From contig NZ_LT629733.1 of the NCBI RefSeq assembly GCF_900104785.1, positions 962,501 to 1,026,500 of the forward strand: DNA of 64,000 nt. The letters are read 5' to 3'. The position numbers and the translations under genes were made by a program. The DNA comes from Formosa sp. Hel1_31_208. Its GTDB lineage: Bacteria; Bacteroidota; Bacteroidia; Flavobacteriales; Flavobacteriaceae. The notes under the pieces are model-generated. The model did not search any database. It worked only from the letters and a program-made list of their open reading frames with translations, and was not told the DNA's origin. The number at the start of each line of letters is the position of its first letter. Position 1 is the first letter of the stretch. Below, piece by piece: positions 18,504 through 26,964 of this stretch.

Positions 18504-19592
18504 ATGACTGAAAAATCGTTTATTCTTAAGCCCAATACACATACACTAGAGAATGGTAGTGTAACTTGGTCGTCACCAAGTAATATTGCACTAGTAAAAT
18601 ATTGGGGCAAAAAGCAGCATCAAATTCCAGAAAACCCATCTATAAGTTTTACACTAGACAATTGTAAAACAATAACAAATCTTACTTATGCTTCAAAGGA
18701 CTCACGTTCAGGTTTTTCTTTTGATGTGTTTTTAGATGGTGAACAAAAAGACAGTTTTAAATCTAAAATTGAAACTTTCTTTAAACGAATAGAACAGTAT
18801 GTGCCATTTTTGAAGGATTATCATTTTATAATTAAAACGTCAAACACATTTCCACATAGTTCAGGTATAGCCTCTTCGGCTTCAGGAATGAGTGCATTGG
18901 CATTGTGTTTAATGAGTATTGAAAAAGAACTTTCAGAAGACATTTCCGAAGAATTCTTCAAGCAAAAAGCGTCTTTTTTAGCGCGTTTAGGTTCTGGTAG
19001 TGCTTGCAGGAGTGTTGAAGGTGATCTTATAGTTTGGGGGTCTCACAAGGCGATTGTTGGCAGCTCTGATCTTTTTGGTGTGAAATATCCATACAATGTT
19101 CATCAGAATTTTAAAAACTATCAGGACACGATTTTGCTAGTAGATAAAGGGGAGAAGCAGGTGAGCAGTACAGTGGGTCATAATTTAATGCATAATCACC
19201 CATTTGCGACAAGACGCTTTGAGCAAGCACATAAGAACATGTCTCAGCTCATGAACGTTTTTGAAAATGGAGATTTGGATGCTTTTGTGAACATAGTTGA
19301 AAGCGAAGCCTTGACCTTACATGCTATGATGATGACCAGTTTGCCGTATTTTATTTTAATGAAACCAAATACACTTGAAATTATCAATAAAATTTGGTCT
19401 TACAGGAACACAAACAATTCAAAAGTTTGTTTTACCTTAGATGCAGGCGCTAACGTCCATGTATTATATCCAGAAAATGAAAAGGACAGCGTCCTTGAGT
19501 TTATTAAAAATGAATTGGTTGTATATTGTCAAAACGGACAGTATATTTGCGATCAAATAGGTTTTGGCGCAAAACAATTAATAGATGAGTAA
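18504..19592 (+). CDS. mvaD: diphosphomevalonate decarboxylase
   Basis: GHMP-family enzyme that converts mevalonate-5-diphosphate to isopentenyl diphosphate with ATP. 362 aa. Motifs are SSPSNIALVKYWGKK near the N-terminus and PHSSGIASSASGMSALALCL, the phosphate-binding loop. RLGSGSACRS follows, then DAGANVHVLYP near the end. The next gene encodes the other GHMP kinase of the mevalonate route, so the window holds part of an isoprenoid locus. Confidence 0.93.
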   Translation: MTEKSFILKPNTHTLENGSVTWSSPSNIALVKYWGKKQHQIPENPSISFTLDNCKTITNLTYASKDSRSGFSFDVFLDGEQKDSFKSKIETFFKRIEQYVPFLKDYHFIIKTSNTFPHSSGIASSASGMSALALCLMSIEKELSEDISEEFFKQKASFLARLGSGSACRSVEGDLIVWGSHKAIVGSSDLFGVKYPYNVHQNFKNYQDTILLVDKGEKQVSSTVGHNLMHNHPFATRRFEQAHKNMSQLMNVFENGDLDAFVNIVESEALTLHAMMMTSLPYFILMKPNTLEIINKIWSYRNTNNSKVCFTLDAGANVHVLYPENEKDSVLEFIKNELVVYCQNGQYICDQIGFGAKQLIDE

Positions 19593-19647
19593 TATTTTTT
19601 ATAATTGTCTTAACTATTGGCAGTGAATCAAATACTATAATTATACC

Positions 19648-19655
19648 TATATTTG
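19648..19655 (+). promoter_or_regulatory. -7 box for the mevalonate kinase gene
   Basis: TATATTTG is a perfect -7 match, 24 bases before the ATG at 19679. It suggests that the kinase-prenyltransferase-nitrilase genes have their own promoter. Confidence 0.55.
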
Positions 19656-19678
19656 TTAAAGCAAATTGCTAGAAATAC

Positions 19679-20608
19679 ATGAAAGGACCTCTTTTTTACT
19701 CTAAAATTTTACTCTTTGGTGAGTACGGTATCATCAAAGATTCTAAAGGGTTATCAATTCCCTACAATTTTTATAATGGAGCGCTGAAAACAGATGAGAA
19801 TCCATCTCAAGAGGCGATTAAATCTAATAAAAGTTTAATACGGTTTGTATCTTATTTAAAAGATATTGATTCCAAATTGGTCACCTTTGATATTCAAAGT
19901 TTAACTAAAGATGTGTCGGCAGGAATGTATTTTGATTCGTCTATCCCGCAAGGTTATGGCGTTGGAAGTAGTGGTGCTTTGGTTGCTGCTATTTATGATA
20001 AATATGCAGAGAACAAGATTACAGTCTTAGAAAATTTAACTAGAGAAAAATTATTAAAACTTAAGGTGATTTTCTCTGAGATGGAATCATTCTTCCATGG
20101 TAAATCTTCAGGATTAGATCCATTAAATAGTTATTTAAGTATTCCAATTCTTATCAATTCTCAAGATCATATTGAGGCTACTGGAATTCCGGCGCAACAA
20201 ACCGAGGGAAAAGGAGCTGTCTTCTTATTAGATTCAGGTATTATTGGAGAAACAGCACCTATGGTTCGTATTTTTATGGAGAATATGAAACAAGAAGGCT
20301 TTAGAAGTATGCTTAAAGATCAGTTCATTAAACATACCGACGCATGTGTTGACGACTTCTTAAAGGGAGATGTTAAATCCTTATTTAAAAACACAAAGCA
20401 ATTGTCTAAAGTGGTATTAAATCATTTTAAACCAATGATTCCTCAGCAGTTTCATGAACTCTGGAAAAATGGTATTGACACCAATGAGTATTACCTCAAA
20501 TTATGTGGTTCTGGAGGAGGAGGGTATATCTTAGGTTTTACCGAAGATATCGAAACCGCTAAACAGGCGCTTAAAGACTACAAATTGGAAGTGGTTTACA
20601 ACTTCTAA
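19679..20608 (+). CDS. mevalonate kinase (GHMP family)
   Basis: Phosphorylates mevalonate in the cytosol. 309 aa. Motifs are SKILLFGEYGII at the N-terminus, PQGYGVGSSGALVAA (ATP loop), a central SFFHGKSSGLDPLNSYL and the C-terminal CGSGGGGYILGF. The HGKSSGLDP stretch is characteristic of mevalonate rather than phosphomevalonate kinases. It stands 10 bases before the prenyltransferase gene. Confidence 0.88.
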   Translation: MKGPLFYSKILLFGEYGIIKDSKGLSIPYNFYNGALKTDENPSQEAIKSNKSLIRFVSYLKDIDSKLVTFDIQSLTKDVSAGMYFDSSIPQGYGVGSSGALVAAIYDKYAENKITVLENLTREKLLKLKVIFSEMESFFHGKSSGLDPLNSYLSIPILINSQDHIEATGIPAQQTEGKGAVFLLDSGIIGETAPMVRIFMENMKQEGFRSMLKDQFIKHTDACVDDFLKGDVKSLFKNTKQLSKVVLNHFKPMIPQQFHELWKNGIDTNEYYLKLCGSGGGGYILGFTEDIETAKQALKDYKLEVVYNF

Positions 20609-20618
20609 ATTTTCACTT

Positions 20619-21521
20619 ATGCTTTCCCGTAGACAAAAACACATTATGCTGAAATTTTTTAGCATGTTTTCTGTGGTGCGAGGGTATAATATTCTTATTG
20701 TTGTTATTGCTCAATATTTGACTTCTATCTATATATTAGCCTATGACAAGCCTCTAAAGGCTGTCATTTTTGATGTAAACCTACTCATGTTGGTACTCGC
20801 TTCTGCAGCAACGATTGCAGGTGGCTATATTATTAATAATTTTTATGATTCAGAAAAAGATCTCATCAATCGTCCAATCAAATCCAAGCTTGATCGTTTA
20901 ATAAGTCAAAACACGAAATTGTCTTTCTATTTCGTACTTAATTTTGCGGCAGCAATAATGGCAAGTTATGTGTCATTTAGGGCCGTCATATTTTTTTCTG
21001 CCTATATCTTTGGAATTTGGTTTTATTCTCACAAGCTGAAAAAACTTCCATTTGTTGGTAATCTGACTTCGGCAATTCTTACTATTTTACCTTTCTTCGC
21101 CATTTTTCTCTATTACCTAAATTTTGAAAAAGTCATTTTTGTTCATGCCGTCTTTTTATTTCTAATGATTTCTATGAGAGAACTCACTAAAGATCTAGAA
21201 AACATGACTGGTGATTTGTTACTGGATTATAAAACCATACCTGTAGTGTATGGTGAGAAAGCTTCAAAAGTAATGCTTACAGTGTTAATTGTTCTCACTA
21301 GTGTTCCTGTTTATCTCTTACTTAATCATTTTGATTTGGGATACATGTACTTTTTTTTCTACCTCTCTGTGATATTATTACTAGTGTTTCTAATTTTGTT
21401 ATGGAAATCAACAACAAAGACACACTATTTGATATTGCATAACATTATAAAATTTATCATTGTAGCTGGCGTATTTAGTATCGTCTTAATTAATGTCAAT
21501 CTTGTTTTAAATCGTATGTAA
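20619..21521 (+). CDS. UbiA-family prenyltransferase (GGGP synthase-like)
   Basis: An integral membrane enzyme of 300 aa with about eight or nine hydrophobic helices. The two Asp-rich motifs that bind Mg-prenyl diphosphate are present: NNFYDSEKDLINRP and RELTKDLENMTGD. Flavobacterial relatives are usually named geranylgeranylglycerol-phosphate geranylgeranyltransferase, but the acceptor cannot be deduced. Starts at 20619 (MLSRRQK) or at 20646 (MLKFFSMF) are both possible. It lies downstream of mevalonate genes, which fits an isoprenoid-using step. Confidence 0.8.
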   Translation: MLSRRQKHIMLKFFSMFSVVRGYNILIVVIAQYLTSIYILAYDKPLKAVIFDVNLLMLVLASAATIAGGYIINNFYDSEKDLINRPIKSKLDRLISQNTKLSFYFVLNFAAAIMASYVSFRAVIFFSAYIFGIWFYSHKLKKLPFVGNLTSAILTILPFFAIFLYYLNFEKVIFVHAVFLFLMISMRELTKDLENMTGDLLLDYKTIPVVYGEKASKVMLTVLIVLTSVPVYLLLNHFDLGYMYFFFYLSVILLLVFLILLWKSTTKTHYLILHNIIKFIIVAGVFSIVLINVNLVLNRM

Positions 21522-22471
21522 TGAATTCTACTCTAAAAGTTGCATTAGCACAATTATCTCCCGTATGGTTAAATAAAAAACAAACGCTTAAAAAAGTTGA
21601 ACACGCTATTGCAGAGGCTTCAAAAGAGGGTGCAGAGCTCATCACTTTTGGAGAAGGTCTAGTTCCTGGTTATCCCTTTTGGTTAGCCATAACGGGCGGT
21701 GCCGAATGGAACACGGACGTTAACAAAGTATTGCATGCACATTATGTAAGTAACTCCATTACCATTGAAAATGGAGATTTAGATGGAATCTGTGCTTTAG
21801 CAAAAGAGTATGGAATAGCTGTGTATTTGGGAATTATAGAACGCCCTTTGGATCGCGGTGGACATAGTATTTATGCCTCACTAGTTTATATTGATGCTCA
21901 CGGTATAGTTCAATCCGTGCATCGAAAATTACAGCCTACATACGATGAAAGGCTTACTTGGGCTCCAGGTGATGGAAATGGTCTGCGCGTACATAATTTA
22001 AAAGATTTTACTGTTGGCGGACTCAACTGTTGGGAAAATTGGATGCCGCTACCTCGTGCAGCACTCTATGGTCAAGGAGAGAACTTACACATAGCCGTTT
22101 GGCCAGGTAGTGATCACAATACCAAAGATATTACGCGATTTATTGCGCGAGAATCAAGATCGTATGTGATCTCTGTATCTAATATAATGACTTCGGAAGA
22201 TTTTCCAAAAGACACCCCTTACTTAGATAGTATTTTAAAAAAATCGCCAAAAGTTTTAGCTAATGGTGGTAGTTGTATTGCTGGCCCAGATGGTGAATGG
22301 ATTACGGAACCTATACTTCATAAAGAAGGGGTCTTTTATGCGACTTTGGATTTCAACCGTGTGCTTGAAGAGCGTCAGAATTTTGACCCTGTTGGCCATT
22401 ATTCTAGACCAGATGTGACACAACTAACCGTAAACAGGGAACGTCAATCTACAACTAAATTTGTAGATTAA
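21521..22471 (+). CDS. nitrilase-family carbon-nitrogen hydrolase
   Basis: 316 aa. The Glu-Lys-Cys catalytic triad is complete: E45 in FGEGLVPGYP, K136 in HRKLQPTYDER and C170 in GLNCWENWMP. The CWENWMPL context is that of true nitrilases (nitrile to acid plus ammonia) rather than amidases, though substrate cannot be read. The ATG shares one base with the stop of the prenyltransferase gene (TAATG), so translation is coupled. Why a nitrilase travels with isoprenoid genes is unclear. Confidence 0.87.
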   Translation: MNSTLKVALAQLSPVWLNKKQTLKKVEHAIAEASKEGAELITFGEGLVPGYPFWLAITGGAEWNTDVNKVLHAHYVSNSITIENGDLDGICALAKEYGIAVYLGIIERPLDRGGHSIYASLVYIDAHGIVQSVHRKLQPTYDERLTWAPGDGNGLRVHNLKDFTVGGLNCWENWMPLPRAALYGQGENLHIAVWPGSDHNTKDITRFIARESRSYVISVSNIMTSEDFPKDTPYLDSILKKSPKVLANGGSCIAGPDGEWITEPILHKEGVFYATLDFNRVLEERQNFDPVGHYSRPDVTQLTVNRERQSTTKFVD

Positions 22472-22485
22472 TTCAAGTATTGTAG

Positions 22486-22493
22486 TACCTTTG
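22486..22493 (+). promoter_or_regulatory. -7 box for the RsuA-like gene
   Basis: TACCTTTG, with a TTG 22 bases upstream (22461-22463), stands 17 bases before the ATG at 22510. This separates the gene from the nitrilase operon. Confidence 0.5.
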
Positions 22494-22509
22494 CGCAAAA
22501 TTAGTAACC

Positions 22510-23385
22510 ATGGGCAGACATCAAGGCGCAAGCGGAAAAGGAAAATCTTCAATAAAAGGAGCGAGCAAACCTACCAAAAAAAATTACGGTAAAGGAAAGG
22601 ATAATGCTAAAGGCAAAAGTGTAGCAAGAGCTGATGCTCCTGTAAGGAAACAGAAAACACCTGCTAAAGCCAGCAATCCAAATGAAATTAGGTTGAATAA
22701 ATACATTGCAAATTCAGGAATTTGTTCACGTAGAGATGCCGATATGCACATTTCTGTTGGTAGCGTTACCGTTAATGGAAAAGTGGTTACCGAGATGGGA
22801 TATAAAGTTAGATTTGAGGATGAAGTTCGCTTTGATGGCGCACGTATCAATCCGGAGAAAATGACTTATGTCTTACTGAATAAACCAAAGGGATTTGCTA
22901 CAACAACTAGCGAAAGTAAAGGGCGTACGGTTATGGATTTGGTTGCTAATGCTACTAGTGCTCGTATAAAACCCATTGGACGATTAGGACGTAATTCTAC
23001 GGGTTTATTACTCTTTACAAATGATGATAAAATTGTGAATAAATTCACGAATTCAAAATCAGGAGTGTCACGGTTATTTGAAATAGAGTTAGACAAGAAT
23101 TTGAAATTTGATGATTTCAAAAAGATTCAGGAAGGGTTTAAAATTCAAGGGAAGTTAGTCTCTGTTGAAGAGATTAGTTATATAGAAGGGCAATCAAAAA
23201 CAAAGATTGGCTTAAAAATTAAAAACACTGGGAATACCATTTTACATACCATTTTTGACTATTTCAAATATGAGATTATTCGCGTCGATTGCGTGCAAAT
23301 TGCACATCTTACAAAGAAAGATTTACCGCGTGGACACTGGAAAATTTTGAGTCAACAAGAGGTGAATACATTGCAGATGCTCTAA
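22510..23385 (+). CDS. RsuA/RluB-family pseudouridine synthase homologue lacking the catalytic Asp
   Basis: 291 aa. Residues 1-55 are a basic, Gly/Lys-rich tail. Residues 58-105 are an S4 RNA-binding domain (RLNKYIANSGICSRRDAD). The synthase domain follows with YVLLNKPKGF. The active-site motif, normally GRLD, reads GRLGRNSTGLLLFTND: codon 160 is GGA (22987-22989), so the catalytic Asp is replaced by Gly. Known family members need this Asp for activity, so it may bind rRNA without modifying it. The codon is clear in the sequence and the frame is intact. Confidence 0.85.
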   Translation: MGRHQGASGKGKSSIKGASKPTKKNYGKGKDNAKGKSVARADAPVRKQKTPAKASNPNEIRLNKYIANSGICSRRDADMHISVGSVTVNGKVVTEMGYKVRFEDEVRFDGARINPEKMTYVLLNKPKGFATTTSESKGRTVMDLVANATSARIKPIGRLGRNSTGLLLFTNDDKIVNKFTNSKSGVSRLFEIELDKNLKFDDFKKIQEGFKIQGKLVSVEEISYIEGQSKTKIGLKIKNTGNTILHTIFDYFKYEIIRVDCVQIAHLTKKDLPRGHWKILSQQEVNTLQML

Positions 23386-23441
23386 TAATTCGTTTTAACA
23401 GACGTAAATACTTGTTGTATTAAGGCGTTGTCATTTTCATA

Positions 23442-24455
23442 TTACCCCTTCACTTTAAAGGTATAGGTCGAAATGCGATCTTCACCAATAAAGAGGTGTA
23501 CATCATAAAACCCGGCAAATTCAAACTGATATTCAAGGGTTACAGAAGTATCTTCTGCAATAGTTGTTTTTGGCTGTACTTTTTTATTGAAATACCCATT
23601 ATCAATTTCAAATATGATTGTTTTATCTAACACCAATTGACTTAATTCATATTTGAAGGTTACAGTTTCATGTCTCTGTACGGTGTGATGCATTTTTTTC
23701 GGAGCATTATGTAAAGTCAGATTCTTATAAGCTTTCCCATATACAACTGGAGCTTCTAAAAATTCGTCAAAGCTTGGACTATTTTCCTCTATCAGTAGCC
23801 AGTTTTTATCATCTGGAAAATGATTAATTGCAAATAGTTTAGGGTTGGCAAGGAAAAACCCATCATTATATTGAAATCTAAATTTTTGGGTCCTTGGATC
23901 TGGAATTCCACTAGCCCAAGTAGGATCACATAAATACCATTTTCCATTGAGCTCAACTGCATTCCATGAGTGGTTTGGTGCTGTAAGTTGATCGAGATTT
24001 GTAATACTTGTACGACCAAAGCCATGTACGATTTCACAATTAATATTAGCTAAATTGGCGAGTTTTTTAACCAGATAGGCATAGCCGGTACATATCGTTC
24101 TTTTATTAGTTAAGAGCGTCTCTATGAGTTTAGATCTAGATTGGTGGTTCCAAAATTTTAATTTGAGGCTATCCTCTTGAAAGCGCTCTCGTTTGCGTTT
24201 ATTCTTTAAATAAGACGTGTAGTCATTTGATATATTGGTGCAAACCCACATATAAATGGCTCTAAACTTTTCAACATCGGTAGTCAAATTTGAAGTCAGT
24301 TTCAGAGATAATTCTGGCAGATTATAAAGTCCTTCATTAGTGTAAGCCAAAGCCACACTATCTGCTTTTTGAAAATTGAGATGATCAAAATCAGAACGCT
24401 GTGCATGACAGTGACATACAATAATAAAGAACAATAAGTATCTAAAGAAATTCAC
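23442..24455 (-). CDS. secreted transglutaminase-like protein
   Basis: 337 aa beginning with a GTG codon directly before a signal peptide (LLFFIIVCHCHAQ). An in-frame TAG stands immediately upstream, so no earlier start exists. The transglutaminase/peptidase fold has Cys in RTICTGYAYL, His in NHSWNAV and Asp in LCDPTWASG, a full Cys-His-Asp triad. The last 100 residues look like a beta-sandwich. Such proteins act in the periplasm as proteases or cross-linkers; substrate unknown. It lies 13 bases after the CarboxypepD_reg gene in the same direction. Confidence 0.82.
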   Translation of the reverse strand: MNFFRYLLFFIIVCHCHAQRSDFDHLNFQKADSVALAYTNEGLYNLPELSLKLTSNLTTDVEKFRAIYMWVCTNISNDYTSYLKNKRKRERFQEDSLKLKFWNHQSRSKLIETLLTNKRTICTGYAYLVKKLANLANINCEIVHGFGRTSITNLDQLTAPNHSWNAVELNGKWYLCDPTWASGIPDPRTQKFRFQYNDGFFLANPKLFAINHFPDDKNWLLIEENSPSFDEFLEAPVVYGKAYKNLTLHNAPKKMHHTVQRHETVTFKYELSQLVLDKTIIFEIDNGYFNKKVQPKTTIAEDTSVTLEYQFEFAGFYDVHLFIGEDRISTYTFKVKG

Positions 24456-24468
24456 CTAGTTATGGGAT

Positions 24469-24945
24469 TTAATTAGAACGCTTTGATTTATATGGTTTTT
24501 CAGAATCTAAAGCGCCAAGAATTTCAAGAAGGTCGGATGTGAGTTCAACTTTCAAAAACGTCAAATTTTCAATGATCTTTAGTTCTTTGGTATCATAACC
24601 CATAAAGGTAAAAACCAATACGTCGCCTTTCTTTAAGGCCTTCGGAAAGGTAAATTCTCCATTTTTATCGGAAAATGTTCCCGTAGAGGTGCCTTTTAAT
24701 AAGATATTAACACCTAATAATGGTCCGTCTTCATCACTAACCACACCTTTAACAATGCCGTCCTGGGTCGAATTAGAGGTCTTGTTAACTGCTTCGGTTT
24801 GTGCTTGTAATGGGTTAATGAAAAACGTGCTGAGTATAACACCTAAAACTAATAATAATCGAGTTCTAAATTTTAAATGCTGTGAATGCTTTTCAGGAAG
24901 CCCAATGCTTAACTGATCTTGTGTTGCTGTAAAATGTGTTTTCAT
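24469..24945 (-). CDS. exported carboxypeptidase-regulatory-like domain protein
   Basis: 158 aa. A signal peptide or anchor lies around residues 28-49 (LLLVLGVILSTFFINPLQAQ), late because of a 27-residue hydrophilic lead. Residues 62-140 are a CarboxypepD_reg beta-sandwich (GIVKGVVSDEDGPLLGVNILLKG, GTFSDKNGEFTF, FTFMGYDTKEL), the module that normally begins SusC/TonB receptors. No plug or barrel follows, so it stands alone. Function unknown. Confidence 0.75.
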   Translation of the reverse strand: MKTHFTATQDQLSIGLPEKHSQHLKFRTRLLLVLGVILSTFFINPLQAQTEAVNKTSNSTQDGIVKGVVSDEDGPLLGVNILLKGTSTGTFSDKNGEFTFPKALKKGDVLVFTFMGYDTKELKIIENLTFLKVELTSDLLEILGALDSEKPYKSKRSN

Positions 24946-25148
24946 AATTATTTAAGTTTTTATCAAATCTCGACACTAATAAGAGAACTATCAAACCATA
25001 ATGAGTTATCGCAATATATTATCGAGTGAACGGTTTATATGGATGAGTGATCTTAAAATTAATCTTTTTAAAATAAACAACTTTCCTCAGACCTGTTAAA
25101 AATTTTTCAAAAAAATCACAAAAAAGGTTTACGCATTTAAAAATAAAT

Positions 25149-25156
25149 TACATTTG
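25149..25156 (+). promoter_or_regulatory. -7 box for the polyamine operon
   Basis: TACATTTG matches the consensus. It lies about 343 bases before the speA start, implying a long 5' leader. From 24946 to 25148 I see nothing coding. Confidence 0.55.
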
Positions 25157-25498
25157 CGGTGCTTTTTTAAATAAATAGTTTAAAAGCAATAGCATAGCTG
25201 AACAAATTGAAACATGTTTATACGTTCGGGTTTTTGGGCATCAGGGAGTCATATTCAAAAACAGCTTACAGAGTGAGTAACCGAATTTTAGAGCTAACTT
25301 CCGCAAACTACATCGCAATGAGCCAACATATGTATGGCTTTATTCCAACGACCCAGCCTCAGCTGAAGGTCTGAACACTTTATTTGTCAATTATTTTAAT
25401 AGCGATATTCTTATACATCGGTATTTAGATAATTAATTGTCATTGGTATAACGTCAAGTTAGCCATCACCTTTCGTTTTTAACTTTTTTGAACTTATA
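25157..25498 (+). promoter_or_regulatory. structured 5' leader of the speA operon (candidate cis-regulatory RNA)
   Basis: Several complementary segments are visible. (1) GCTTTT 25161-25166 pairs with AAAAGC 25182-25187. (2) TTCGG 25225-25229 pairs with CCGAA 25281-25285. This encloses GTTTTTG 25230-25236 with CAAAAAC 25256-25262, and TTAC 25266-25269 with GTAA 25277-25280, a three-way junction. (3) AGCCA 25321-25325 pairs with TGGCT 25335-25339. (4) GACC-CAGC 25350-25357 pairs with GCTG-GGTC 25362-25371, with an AA bulge. Two tiny ORFs lie inside: 25214-25276 (20 aa) and 25318-25374 (18 aa, MSQHMYGFIPTTQPQLKV). I do not recognise a known riboswitch class. Confidence 0.5.
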
Positions 25499-26956
25499 AT
25501 GAATACAAAATATATTGATTTGGTCAATCAGACATTTGATTTTCCACAACCAGAATTTAAACTTGAAAATAAAGCCTTAGAGTTTCACGATGTTAACCTT
25601 ATGCAATTGGTTGAGCAATATGGAGCGCCTTTAAAATTCACATATTTACCACAAATCACAAATAATATTAATCGTGCAAAAAAATGGTTTTCAGATGCTA
25701 TTGATAAATACAACTATAATGGAACTTATAGCTATTGCTATTGCACAAAAAGTTCACATTTTAAACATGTACTCGATGAGGCTTTGAAGAATGATATTCA
25801 TATAGAAACATCATCAGCATTTGATATTGATATTGTTGAACGCCTAAAAAGTGAAGGGAAAATTACAGATAATACCTTTGTAATTAGCAACGGCTTTAAA
25901 CGTGCTCAATATATTACAAATATTGCGAGATTGATTAATAACGGACATAAAAATGCGATTCCAATTATTGACAACTATGAAGAGATTGAGCTGCTTTCAG
26001 CGGAAATAAATGGAAAATTTAATGTTGGAATTCGTATCGCTTCAGAGGAAGAACCAAAATTTGAATTTTATACGTCTAGATTAGGAATTGGTTATAAGAA
26101 TATTGTCCCATTTTATAAAAATCAGATTCAAAATAATGAAAAGGTAGAACTAAAGATGCTTCACTTTTTTATCAATACGGGAATTCGTGACAACGCCTAT
26201 TACTGGAACGAATTAACAAAGTGTTTAAAAGTTTATACAAGCTTGAAAAAGGTTTGCCCATCATTGGATAGTTTAAATATTGGAGGAGGATTTCCAATTA
26301 AAAACTCATTGGCTTTTGATTTTGATTACGCTTATATGGTTGATGAGATCGTGAATCAAATTAACTTAGTTTGTAAAGAAGAAGAGGTAGAAGTTCCAAA
26401 TATTTTTACTGAATTTGGAAGCTTTACAGTTGGAGAGAGCGGAGGAGCAATCTATGAAGTATTATATCAAAAGCAACAAAACGATAGAGAAAAATGGAAT
26501 ATGATTAACTCCTCTTTCATTACGACATTGCCAGATACATGGGCAATTAACAAACGTTTTATCATGTTGCCCATTAACCGTTGGAATGATAGTTATGAGC
26601 GCGTCCTACTAGGTGGATTAACTTGTGATAGTGATGATTATTACAATAGTGAACAGCATATGAATGCCATTTATCTTCCGAAGTATAATAAAGAAAAACC
26701 TTTATATATAGGTTTCTTTAACACAGGAGCGTACCAAGAGACCATTGGTGGATTTGGAGGTTTGCAACATTGTTTAATTCCTTCACCAAAACATATTTTA
26801 ATTGATAGAGATGCTGAAGGAAATATCACTACAAAAGTATTTAGTGAACAACAAAAAAGTGAAGACTTACTCAAAATATTAGGATACAACCAAACAATTC
26901 AAAATAATACTAATGATCAAAATGAAGCATTAGAATTAGCTTTAAATACACTATAA
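25499..26956 (+). CDS. speA: arginine decarboxylase (PLP fold type III)
   Basis: Converts arginine to agmatine, the first step of the agmatine route to putrescine. 485 aa, an alanine-racemase fold enzyme, shorter than the 630-aa E. coli SpeA. The PLP lysine is K84 in YCYCTKSSH; ETSSAFDID, SLNIGGGFP (phosphate-binding glycine loop) and TEFGSFTVGESGG follow. The C-terminal part has GGLTCDSDD (active-site Cys from the partner subunit) and GFFNTGAYQE. It is 8 bases from speB, so they form an operon. The leader ahead of it suggests control at RNA level. Confidence 0.9.
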   Translation: MNTKYIDLVNQTFDFPQPEFKLENKALEFHDVNLMQLVEQYGAPLKFTYLPQITNNINRAKKWFSDAIDKYNYNGTYSYCYCTKSSHFKHVLDEALKNDIHIETSSAFDIDIVERLKSEGKITDNTFVISNGFKRAQYITNIARLINNGHKNAIPIIDNYEEIELLSAEINGKFNVGIRIASEEEPKFEFYTSRLGIGYKNIVPFYKNQIQNNEKVELKMLHFFINTGIRDNAYYWNELTKCLKVYTSLKKVCPSLDSLNIGGGFPIKNSLAFDFDYAYMVDEIVNQINLVCKEEEVEVPNIFTEFGSFTVGESGGAIYEVLYQKQQNDREKWNMINSSFITTLPDTWAINKRFIMLPINRWNDSYERVLLGGLTCDSDDYYNSEQHMNAIYLPKYNKEKPLYIGFFNTGAYQETIGGFGGLQHCLIPSPKHILIDRDAEGNITTKVFSEQQKSEDLLKILGYNQTIQNNTNDQNEALELALNTL

Positions 26957-26964
26957 TTAAATTA

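Noticed and set aside
23386..23441. Terminator between the RsuA-like and transglutaminase genes
   Set aside because: Only weak, imperfect complementarity and no T run after a stem.
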